A stretch of 45,419 nt of DNA, from positions 78,969-124,387 of the forward strand of contig WELA01012185.1 in the NCBI GenBank assembly GCA_009602735.1, read 5' to 3'. The first letter of the stretch is position 1. Each line of letters begins with the position of its first letter. Both the position numbers and the translations under genes were made by a program. Shown in pieces: positions 34,601 through 43,297 of the stretch. This DNA is from Mesotaenium endlicherianum. Its lineage: Eukaryota > Streptophyta > Zygnematophyceae > Zygnematales > Mesotaeniaceae. The notes under the pieces are model-generated. The model saw only the letters and a list, made by a program, of their open reading frames with translations, ran no database searches and was not told the origin of the DNA.

Positions 34601-36449
34601 CTCAGCCTACTCCACCACGTGCATTCCACCAATATAGCTCAAGCGCAGACGCGGGAAGACTCGAATCCCAAGAGCATGAATGCGGGCTCACAAACAAAGA
34701 TGTGCCGACGGGCTGCAAATCGGCGCAAACGTCTCGGCAAGTGCGCAACGCCTTGACATGCATGTTGCAAGAAAAGATTTGTCAAGCAGTCAGCCAAGAA
34801 GCTTTGCAGCAGCTGTCGCTTGCACTGTGAGACCCAGTGCTGCAGTGCTGGCTGTAGCGCTCACGCACTCACTCGGGCCAGTGCATGCTGCAGCACTGTA
34901 GCTCCCTCGCTCACTCGGCCCAGTGTCCGCAGCAGCAGTCGGCTGCAGAACTCCCTCACTCTAGTGCCGTGCTCACAGATGCAGTGGCGGGCACGCGCGC
35001 GTGTGCACGCAGCCGACAAGCAGGCACGCAAGCACGAGCAGGGACGCAGGCAGCAAAGGACGCAAGCAAGCGAGAGTGCTTCTCTGCGCCTCTGCCTCTC
35101 TGCCACTCTCTCTCTCACCTCTTCCCGCAGCCGCCTCGCCTCCTCCTCCTCAATCTGCAGCCGCCTCCTCAGCTCCGCCACCTCCTCCGCCAGCTCGTCG
35201 ACGTGCGCCCACGCCAGCTGGCCTCCGTCCTTGAGGGCCCGGGCCTGCAGGGGGATGTTGGTGCTGCCGCAGGAGCTGACGGACGAGCCGGCCGGCCTGA
35301 CCTCCACCGTGCTCGCCCCCGAGTAGCCCTGGTCGCCGCCGCCCTCTGCCGCCCGGCCAGGTCCAGCTCAGCGCACAGGTCAGCGGCTGAGAGAAGCCTG
35401 CTTAAACTGTCTCAGTCCAGTTGTGCTGAAGTCTCGCGTCAGTTTCTGTGCGGCAGTCTCAGTTCTTGTTTCTGTCTTACAGTCATGCCGGTTCCCCAGT
35501 TACTGAATTAGGATCCCAGTTTGGTTCACTCGTCTCTGTCCACTCCTGGTACAGTCTGAGTTGAGTTCATTACAATCTCTCTCGGCTCACGGTGGAGCAG
35601 TCTCATAGTCAGTCAGGGCTTGTTCACAGTGCAGCAAGTATTTGGCTGTGCAGGGCTTTGTGGCCCAGCAAGGGCGAGCAAGATTGGGGCGTCTTCACAC
35701 CACGGCGGTTCGGGGGAGATGACTACCGGTTCTCGGTACGGCAGCCAATCAATGGCTCGACTGCGAGCAGCGCTGCTCCACACAAGGCTGCACCTGATGA
35801 GGCAGACAGCTGCCAGGTCTTTTAAGAAACAGCTGCATGCAGATGGTAATTACACTGAATGCTGCTGTGCTAGAACAGGAGGCGAGGAGGGGGGGGGAGG
35901 TTGAGGAACAGGTCCAAAAAGAAGCGTTCAGTGGGACTTGCAGCAAGAATGTGGCACACAGTGGAGAGAGGCCCTGTTATCTGACTTCGTGCAACTCGAG
36001 GTCAAGAGCTCGTAAAAAACGCATGGGTGTGCACTGAAGCATGGTTCTTGAACAGCTTCAAGGTGAATGGCGTTGCAGAAGCCATAAGTCACAGAAACGA
36101 TCAGCAGGTAGGGCGTAAGAGCACGCGCAGGGATGGGCTGAGTGCGAGGCCTATGAGAGCATACCATACGCCCTGTCCTCCGCAGCTAGTTGCAGCCTGT
36201 GGCGAGTTAACCTCTTCCCTGCGACTCCATCCTGCATATAGCGCCAGAAGACACTGGTAAATATGTATGTAACTCTTCTTAGCATGAGCAGAAGCTTTTC
36301 TCGTGCATTTCGAGGGTACATCGATCAGCGGGCTTGCTGCTTTTTGCTTCTTGGAGGCTGAGAGGGAGTACCTTGCTAGATGGCAGAGTCCCCTTCACAG
36401 AGGGTGAGGTGGGATCTGTGCCTGCACCGAAGCACGAGAATATGCCCAT
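24589..36449 (-). CDS. Giant low-complexity protein of unknown function, 5 exons
   Basis: I do not recognise this family. Exons in transcript order: 36449-36372 (tentative first), 35343-35119, 33796-33234, 32605-25474 and 24942-24589. GT/AG borders and phases (0, 0, 2, 0) join into about 2,783 residues. The start MGIFSCFG could be acylated. Exon 2 ends in a heptad-like coiled coil (VDELAEEVAELRRRL) that continues across the splice into exon 3. Exon 3 has Gln and Glu runs and EFPDSPYGAKS. The 7.1-kb exon 4 is one uninterrupted frame dominated by Ala, Gly, Gln, Ser and Glu runs, including a Glu/Gln block near 30,800-30,900. Islands of complex sequence remain, such as SFHFVVNPLF and IPGVVALLERKK-like VPGVVALLERKKQ. 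Two NPF motifs lie near its end (25825-25833 and 25720-25728). The last exon includes EYLAQASLDGAFHQTLKR. Most of it is likely disordered. The first exon and the last-exon end are the weakest parts. Confidence 0.6.
25300..25390. repeat. (CA)n/(CG)n microsatellite in the last intron of the low-complexity gene
   Basis: Alternating cacaca, cacgca and cgcgca units run about 90 bases within intron 24943-25473. Such purine-pyrimidine alternation can adopt Z-DNA. The open frames across it are repeat artefacts. Confidence 0.85.
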
Positions 36450-37873
36450 ACTCCCAGCGTACGCTATTCCCACTGCGTTGTGTGAGAAAAAGGGATGAGA
36501 CTAAGTAGACATTTTCAAACACATGTTTAACTACTCTGAACTCTCGTACTAAGCGCTTCTGCTCTCTTCAAACTTGGTTATCGTGCGCAGGTCTTTCTTC
36601 TTGCTTACGTTTGGGCAACTGAATAAGTTTGACCAATCTGATGGAAAATGCTTGAAGTTTCTGTTCTGCTTTTTGTGCAATCAGCATCATTAGCAAGTGA
36701 GTGCGCTTCACCTCCACACGGATGCGGCCGTCTAAATTTGACTTAGCCGGAAAAAGATGCTCTTAGTCTACTACAGTATAACTGCAAGCTCGGTGAACAA
36801 AGTTCAAAGATTGGAGTCAGAGGCAGTGATCTGCAACAACGTTGGGAAAAAAACTGGCCTCTAACGCCAGAATCCGTTTTTGTGACCAACGTCACTTCCT
36901 TTGCCCGCCACTTCCGCTGCGGCATCCGCCAACAGCGAAATTGTATATTAGCGTTATAGACGGGTGCAAGGCAACGGTCCTGTTGACGACTGCACAGTGG
37001 AGCATGATGGAGCATGCCGTGCACACCTTCTCCGTGTACACAACGCGAGCATACCTCTGATGTCGGTAGGTCATACAAACTAGTCTAAAGCGTGCTACAA
37101 GTTTGATCAGTAAGGGCGGCAAATGACTTACAACTCACTGGCCGTAGATTGAACTAGACGCCGATAAATGCCGATATTCCTGCAACTTAAAGGAACGGTT
37201 CATAGTTGACCTTGAGATCAAGCAGTTTCCATATTAACAAACTACCTAAAATTCAGCATAAGTTAATGAGATAGGTCGACGAATCGTACAAAGCAGGTAG
37301 AAAGTGTTTGCCGTGGCGTGCCGCTTTATGTGCGTCGATTTCCAACTTTTGCCATCAATTTCTACTATAGCATACACTTCAAATCATCCACATCTGCCAT
37401 CTTCAAGCTGAAGAAATCGATCAATTTGTCGTCCATAACACTAACAATTCCCTCATCATAGAGCTCCTTCAGAATGTTTGCCCTTCATCTTTGATCACAG
37501 TTGTAGTGGTAACTATTATGACACATATAAGAAGTAAAATATAATACCAAACAAATAGGATCTTGTTATTGCCATTTACTTTTCCAATAGCTCGGCATTC
37601 AATAGCTCTCAACTATAATTTTGAAGCAATAACTTGACCCTTGTTGGCACACAAAAGAATAAAAGGAAGAATTGATGGCTCTCTTCATGTGAGACTAGGT
37701 GCGTACCTTTACCATGTGCTCATCTTGTTATTCTGCATGGTGCAATTTAGAAAAGTTGATGGTGCTGATTATTCTTGTCATGGATGTTAGTTACATCATC
37801 ACATAACTGTGCTCATATCTCATTGTTCACATGACAACGCTAAATACTACAGTCACCTTTATTGTTGGCAAAG
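36450..37873. other. Intergenic DNA left of the retroelement
   Basis: No gene is supported. GC content falls from left to right, becoming AT-rich from about 37,100 to the LTR at 37874. The promoter of the low-complexity gene should lie in the left part if the proposed first exon is correct. I could not pick out a clear TATA box on the minus strand. Confidence 0.5.
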
Positions 37874-38592
37874 TGTAATGAATCAGTAAATTGGTTGATA
37901 TAATATTCATTTAAATAATATAGTTAAATAAGTTCAGCCTGCTGAACTTTAGTTAATATTGAGTCTGCTGGACTTTATAAAATCATCAGTTTAATGACTC
38001 AGCCGGAAGCAGCAGGCTGGAGTCAACTTAGGTCAGCTTCCTGACACATTCTTTGACAGCCAGCTGACTTCCGTAGTCGGTCGCAGCAAACTGCCTAGAT
38101 ATGCAATCAAGTGTGGTGTGCTAGATGAATGGCCGGATGACATCCTTAGGATGGATGGCGATTCGGGATGATGGGAGATGGCGGTGGATTTGGTTAACCG
38201 AGGTCCTACCAACGTGGTTAACTCCCGGGTAGGCGGTGCCATCGCACTGGCCGTTGAACAGTAAACTCATTCCATGTACATATGCTAGGTATTGCTCTCG
38301 AGTTGGGCATTTGGAAACGAGGCTAACTCTCTTGTACAACTTCCTGAGAGGGATCTGAATCCAAGGCGTGAAGCCATTGATACGCACTGTCTTCTAACCT
38401 TGCTTATGTATGAGTCTACTGATTGCATTATTGATGCTAATTTACCCGCATTTGATTTACAAGAGTTGTTCACTGCTAGTGTGTTGTCCTTTTGCCGTTT
38501 AATCAGTTAACGGAAAATCCATAAAGATTACTTGCTGATATAAAGATCTTTATTAATTCTTAATCGCCTATTTGGTAAGTCGATTCATTTCA
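37874..38592 (+). repeat. Left (5') LTR of the retroelement
   Basis: This 719-base LTR starts TGTAATG and ends TTTCA. It matches 42395-43128 over its full length and 45030-45314 over its left part. A TATA-like gatataaag lies near its 3' end, and a perfect inverted repeat (arms aagttcag/ctgaactt) is at 37930-37949. The primer-binding site follows after one base, which marks it as the 5' LTR. Confidence 0.88.
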
Positions 38593-38593
38593 G

Positions 38594-38608
38594 TGGTATC
38601 GGAGCAGT
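38594..38608 (+). other. Primer-binding site, initiator tRNA-Met type
   Basis: The sequence tggtatcggagcagt starts two bases after the LTR end. Established knowledge: many plant LTR elements use TGGTATCAGAGC, complementary to the 3' end of initiator tRNA-Met. This copy differs from that only by a G for A at the eighth base. Confidence 0.75.
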
Positions 38609-38620
38609 TATCTTCTCCGT

Positions 38621-39988
38621 ATGGTAAGGACAAGGTCTCAAACTAGCAACTCCCGAGACATGGAGAACAAGGATAACGAGAATGTCGAAAACCAGGCGAA
38701 AAGCCATGTAGCGGGAACCCGTACCTATTCTGAAGCAGTGGCAGATACTACAGCTAGAGAGGCTGCAAAAGAGGCAGCTGCTATTGCCGCGGTCGCAGCA
38801 CAGCAAGCTGAGGAGGAGAGAGCCAGATTAGAAGCTGAACAATTAGCAAAGGCCGCTGAAGATACAGAAAGGAGGGAAAGACAGCCAGCTGGCGAGCGCA
38901 CTGTTGAAGAACTTATGGCATCAAGGGCCAATGTTCTGAACCCATCTCCTGCTGTACAACTCAATGTACCCCTAGGTCAAATACGTGACCGGTTGAATGC
39001 GGCAGGAATTGCTGCTGCAGGAGCGAGAGGGACTGTTGAGGACACTACTCAGCGAGTAGATGCCAATGCTGCTGCTGCATTTGCTAATCTACCACCCCAG
39101 AGTGTAGACTTGGGAGCATTGTTCGTTCAGATGCAGTCGCAAATGGCGACCATGTATCAGTCCCAGCAGGAGGACAAAAGAATCATAATGTCCCTACTGC
39201 GGGACAGAGACCAACTAAGGTCTCAAACCACTAGTGGTGGTGGCCGAGGGCCTAGTAAGCCCAAGCCGAAACCTCCCCGGGAATATGATCCTGAGGGAAA
39301 CAGAAAATATTACCTGATCAAGTTTCTCGCGGATGTTGAGCAGTGGCTGGAGAACTACCCAGAACTGCAAGATTACGAGAAGGTCAGGCACACCGGTGCG
39401 CTACTGAAAGGCAGTGCCGCAGACTGGTGGCTTTACTGGAAGGAAGAGCGTAAGGCTCGGCAACTCGGTGACCCTACGTGGGTAGAGTTTGTCGAGAAGT
39501 TGCATGAGAAGTTTGATGTCATCAACCAGCAGGAGAAAGCTATCTATGCGATGATCTCCCTGACACTGAAGCAGACCACTTCAGTTGCTGAGTTTGCTCA
39601 AAAGTTCCAAGAGAACATGATGAAGCAGCCTGATTTGCCAGAACGGTATAGGATAGCATACTTCAGGTATGGCTTGAAATCCGAAGTCTCTGGTCATTTT
39701 GCTGAGAAGAAGTATGAGAAACTGGCTGACTTGATCCAGGATGCTGATGCCTGGGATCAGCAGCAGTTTAATCACAAGCGCCAGAGTAATGCTTTGGTGT
39801 CTAAGGTTGTCAAAAAGCCCCACGGTTCCTACAATGCAATTGAAGGAGACCAGGCTGAGGATGATCAGGGTGATGGATATGAGTATGAGTATAATGCCAT
39901 ACAGTCTAGAGGTAGAGGTGGTTTCCCTCGAGGCGGCTATGGAAGAGGTGGTGGTAGGACTAAGCCGGACCAGCCTCAGCAAAATTGA
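38621..39988 (+). CDS. gag: Retrotransposon gag polyprotein (capsid)
   Basis: The 455-residue frame starts at the first ATG after the primer site. The N-terminal third is Ala/Glu-rich and probably coiled coil (about residues 45-90). The retrotransposon gag/capsid domain spans about 225-390, with the typical stretch KYYLIKFLADVEQWL, LLKGSAADWW and a following WVEFVEKLHEKF. The C-terminal end is Gly/Arg-rich (RGRGGFPRGG), which would bind nucleic acid. The frame stops at a TGA just before a zinc-knuckle sequence that continues in another frame, so the native gag was probably longer. It should form the particle that packages element RNA. Confidence 0.85.
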   Translation: MVRTRSQTSNSRDMENKDNENVENQAKSHVAGTRTYSEAVADTTAREAAKEAAAIAAVAAQQAEEERARLEAEQLAKAAEDTERRERQPAGERTVEELMASRANVLNPSPAVQLNVPLGQIRDRLNAAGIAAAGARGTVEDTTQRVDANAAAAFANLPPQSVDLGALFVQMQSQMATMYQSQQEDKRIIMSLLRDRDQLRSQTTSGGGRGPSKPKPKPPREYDPEGNRKYYLIKFLADVEQWLENYPELQDYEKVRHTGALLKGSAADWWLYWKEERKARQLGDPTWVEFVEKLHEKFDVINQQEKAIYAMISLTLKQTTSVAEFAQKFQENMMKQPDLPERYRIAYFRYGLKSEVSGHFAEKKYEKLADLIQDADAWDQQQFNHKRQSNALVSKVVKKPHGSYNAIEGDQAEDDQGDGYEYEYNAIQSRGRGGFPRGGYGRGGGRTKPDQPQQN

Positions 39989-40736
39989 TTTGCTTCCATT
40001 GCCAGCAGCCAGGTCAGTTCATAGAGCAGTGTCCAGACAAGCACCTCCCAAAAGTCGAGAGAAAAGACCAGCCTTTAAAAGACAGCAACAGTCAGTAATC
40101 CAGTCTACTGACTGTGAGGATGCTAGAGATAGTGAGTCGTCACTAGCTGCCCTCGTAGCAGGTATTATGGGTCCTGCTGAACTGGATTCATTATGCATGC
40201 CTGATAACCAGATAAAGGAGACCATCAGCAATATAGACATCCAGAGAGTGCACACTCTGGATGCTCTGGTTCCACCTGATGTCCAACATTTCTTTGCTGT
40301 GTTAGGAGAACAATGCGAAAGTCAGGAAAAGACAGTCCCCCCTATCCTACTGCATTGCATGATTGCAGGTAGGAAGGTGAGGGCATTTGTTGACGGAGGG
40401 GCGTCACATACTTTTATCCACAAGGACTTAGTTAAGCGGCTAAGGCTGCCTACTGTCACCCAAGGGAATAGAAAAATATTCCTTGGAGATGCCTCAAGTA
40501 TCCCGGGAGGAGTTATAACCAAGCCTATTGAGGTCCAGTTAGGTTCTGGCATTGCAGTTCTAACTGAAACGCTTACATTTGAGGTACTCAACACTGGCTT
40601 TTATGATCTCGTGCTAGGCAGGTCCTGGCTTAATAGACATCAAGCTGAAGTGTGTTGGAGCAGAGGTACAGTTAAAGTGAGAGGAGCCAATGATGGGCAG
40701 ACTCACTTGGCACCCACCAGTGCTCTTCCTTTTTGA
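39989..40736 (+). pseudogene. Frame-broken zinc knuckle and aspartic protease of pol
   Basis: Directly after the gag stop, one frame reads a CCHC-like knuckle (CFHCQQPGQFIEQC) in which the expected His is Gln. The following protease lies in yet another frame (about 40070-40736). It has FVDGGASHTFIHKDLV as the active-site region and FYDLVLGRSWL near its end, both typical of gypsy retropepsins. At least two frame changes separate it from gag, so it is unlikely to be made as an active fusion. Its reading ends at a TGA at the point where reverse transcriptase should begin. Confidence 0.7.
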
Positions 40737-42201
40737 CCCAATATTTGAGCCCAGTCCCACTACTGGTGTGTGTCGTGCTACTGCACTCGGGTATAAACTT
40801 AAGGGAGGGGTTTGGGTGACTGAAACCACTTCAGGCAGGCAGAAGCTGGTCATTCCTAATAATTTGGAAATCAGGTCCCTTTTATTGAGTCAAGCACATG
40901 ACAGTTTACTGGGTGGGCATTTGGGGCAGGCCAAAATTGTTGGCAAATTGGCAAAACATAATCATTGGGAGGGGTTGCCCCAAGAGGTCTTGAAATATGT
41001 GAAGTCGTGTGATCAGTGTCAAAGAAATAAGTCTAGGCACACACCACCGAGAGGTCTCTTGCAACCACTGCCCATCCCTGCTGGCCGCTGGGAAACAATA
41101 TCTATGGACTGGGTGGTCACACTGCCACGAACTGCTAATGAGCATGATTCGATACTGGTAGTCGTGGATAAACTGACAAAAATGGTCATTTTCATCCCCA
41201 CAACTGTCAAAGTAACTGCACTCGAAACAGCGAGACAGTTCTACAATCATGTAGTATGCCAACATGGGCTACCCTCAAATATCATCTCAGACCGAGACTC
41301 AAAATTCACCTCTATGTTCTGGAGAGCTTTAATGGGGTTAATGGGAGTCAAACAGCTGCTCAGCACAGCAAACCACCCTCAGACTGATGGGCAGACTGAA
41401 AGAACTAATCGACTTCTGCAGGAGGTGCTGAGAGCCTATATTAACCAAAAACAAGATAATTGGGATGACCTGTTGCCTCAAATTCAGTTTGCGGTCAACA
41501 TTGCGGTGCACGCGTCAACGGGAAAGACTCCTTCTGAACTCAGCTTGGGTAGAATCCCTAAGTCTCCTTTAGATGTACTGGGGGAGTCTTTAACTGACCC
41601 TGAAGAGATTGACAATCTGGTGTCCCTCCAAATAACTCAGGAGTTTGCTGACACACTGTCACAAGTCCAACAAAACCTGCACAAAGTCCAAGAAAACCAC
41701 CAAAAATACGCTAATCAACACCGTCGGGAGCTGACATTTTCTAAGGGCAATTTAGTCAAACTGCATTCTCAGCACCTGTACCTCCCTGGTGTGGTCAAGA
41801 AAAAGCTTGGCCCTGTCTGGGTCGGTCCATATTCGGTAGTGCGTCGTGTCAGTCAGAATGCTTACAAACTGAACATGTCAGCGGACTACAAGGGTCACCC
41901 GGTCTTTAATGTCTCCTTCCTGGAACCATACATCAATGGTGATACACTGTTCCCAGGTCGGTTACCTGTCCAGCCGGGACCGATCCCCGCTGTCCGGGAC
42001 GGCGATCTTGAGGAATATGAGGTCGATGAGATTTTAGACGCTCGCTCGGTCCGTCGATCGTCTAAATATGTCTTGAAGTACCTCATCCGATGGAAGGGTT
42101 ACGATGCCTCTGGGGACACTTGGGAATTTAAAGACCAACCGACCAATGCCAAAGGGGCGTTGAAGCAGTTCCACCTTCGGGCGGCTGAGGCACCGCCCTA
42201 A
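40690..42201 (+). CDS. Integrase with C-terminal chromodomain (pol fragment)
   Basis: The 503-residue open frame holds a complete integrase: an HHCC zinc site (SLLGGH ... CDQCQRN, about residues 75-115), then the DDE core with MDWVVTLP, ISDRDSKF and DGQTERTNR (about 135-240). The C-terminal GPY-type region reads GPVWVGPYSVVRRVS. A chromodomain follows (YEVDEILDAR ... YLIRWKGYDASGDTWE, about 435-485), the hallmark of chromoviruses, which target integration to marked chromatin. About the first 20 residues are out-of-frame readthrough of the protease region. Reverse transcriptase and RNase H, which should precede integrase, are missing, so this is a deletion derivative that could act only if supplied in trans. 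Confidence 0.85.
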   Translation: MMGRLTWHPPVLFLFDPIFEPSPTTGVCRATALGYKLKGGVWVTETTSGRQKLVIPNNLEIRSLLLSQAHDSLLGGHLGQAKIVGKLAKHNHWEGLPQEVLKYVKSCDQCQRNKSRHTPPRGLLQPLPIPAGRWETISMDWVVTLPRTANEHDSILVVVDKLTKMVIFIPTTVKVTALETARQFYNHVVCQHGLPSNIISDRDSKFTSMFWRALMGLMGVKQLLSTANHPQTDGQTERTNRLLQEVLRAYINQKQDNWDDLLPQIQFAVNIAVHASTGKTPSELSLGRIPKSPLDVLGESLTDPEEIDNLVSLQITQEFADTLSQVQQNLHKVQENHQKYANQHRRELTFSKGNLVKLHSQHLYLPGVVKKKLGPVWVGPYSVVRRVSQNAYKLNMSADYKGHPVFNVSFLEPYINGDTLFPGRLPVQPGPIPAVRDGDLEEYEVDEILDARSVRRSSKYVLKYLIRWKGYDASGDTWEFKDQPTNAKGALKQFHLRAAEAPP

Positions 42202-42250
42202 CTGTCCCTTCAGTAGACATGGGAAGGTGACAGGAGGTCCTGTCTCCATC

Positions 42251-42264
42251 TAAGTTGGAGGGGG
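42251..42264 (+). other. Polypurine-tract-like motif, copy 1
   Basis: taagttggaggggg lies 49 bases after the integrase stop and is followed by ctgtgacag. In gypsy elements the polypurine tract sits between pol and the 3' LTR. Here it is not next to an LTR of the local family. Confidence 0.45.
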
Positions 42265-42265
42265 C

Positions 42266-42292
42266 TGTGACAGTTCGTGACAGTTGTGACAG
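42266..42292 (+). repeat. Threefold GTGACAG tandem
   Basis: tgtgacagttcgtgacagttgtgacag contains three gtgacag units within 27 bases, immediately after polypurine-like copy 1. It looks like the start of an LTR of another family, but no partner copy is in the window. Confidence 0.5.
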
Positions 42293-42310
42293 GCAGCCCA
42301 CCTTTAAAAT

Positions 42311-42323
42311 TAAGTTGGAGGGA
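42311..42323 (+). other. Polypurine-tract-like motif, copy 2
   Basis: taagttggaggga repeats copy 1 sixty bases downstream and matches the motif next to the right LTR. It is followed by gtggtcttctg, not an LTR start. Confidence 0.4.
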
Positions 42324-42394
42324 GTGGTCTTCTGTTTCGGGATCACCCAGAAAATCTCTGATCACCATATTACACACTCAACCTGCGCTCACAC

Positions 42395-43128
42395 TGTAAT
42401 GAATCAGTATACTGGTTGATATAATATTCATTTAAATGATATAGTTAAATAAGTTCAGCCTGCTGAACTCTAGTTAACAATCAGTCTGCTGGACTTTTTA
42501 CTTAATATCAGTTTAATGACTTGGCCGGAAGTAGCAGGCTGAGGTAACCTTAAGTCAGCTTGCTGACACATTCTTTGACAGCCAGCTGACTTCCGTACTC
42601 GGTAGCAGCGAACTGCCTCGATATGCATCTAAGTGTGGTATGCTAGATGAATGGCCAGATGACATCCCTATGATGGATGGCTATTCGGGATGATGGGAGA
42701 TGGCGGTGGATTTGGTTAACCGAGGTCTTACCAACGTGGTTAACTCCNCGTGGTTAACTCCAGGGTAGGCGGTGCCATCGAACTGACCGTTGAACAGTTA
42801 ACTCATTCCATGTACATACGCTAGACATTGCTCTCGAGTTGGGCATTCGGAAACGAGGCCAACTCTCTTGTACAGCTTACTGAGAGACATCTGAATCCAA
42901 GGCGAGAAGCCATTGATACGCACTGTCTTCTAACCTTGCTTATGTATGAGTTTACTGATTTGCATCATTGATGCTAGTTTGCTCGCATTTGACTTACGAG
43001 TATTATTCCCTGCTAGTGTATTGTCCTTTGCCGTTTAACCAGTTAACGGAAATACCATAAAGATTACTTGCTGATATAAAGATCTTTATTAATAATTAAT
43101 CGCCTATTTGGTAAGTCGATTCATTTCA
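42395..43128 (+). repeat. Nested solo LTR with 5-base target duplication
   Basis: This 734-base LTR is of the same family as 37874-38592 (TGTAATG ... TTTCA). It is flanked by cacac on both sides (42390-42394 and 43129-43133), the expected 5-base duplication. No polypurine tract precedes it and no primer site follows it, so it looks like a solo LTR from a separate insertion, not the 3' end of the surrounding element. An N at 42748 lies between two copies of cgtggttaactcc, which may be an assembly flaw. Confidence 0.65.
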
Positions 43129-43297
43129 CACACTCACTTGCTCTCTAACTCAATTTTTCCTTATATTCACTCACACCAGGTATTCCACACTAGGAACTCT
43201 CCCGATTGCATTCCTCTTCATCAAGGGCACTCAGTAGCGGCAAAATATTATGACTACACTAACTGCATTGTGTTTACGATTGAGCAGGATGACTTAA

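Noticed and set aside
42735..42761. Duplicated cgtggttaactcc around N 42748 as a biological repeat
   Set aside because: The two copies meet exactly at the undefined base, so an assembly join is more likely.
37874..43128. Reading the left and middle LTRs as the pair of one complete element
   Set aside because: The middle LTR has its own cacac duplication, lacks an adjacent polypurine tract, and resembles the left LTR less than the right one does. It remains possible if the duplication is chance.
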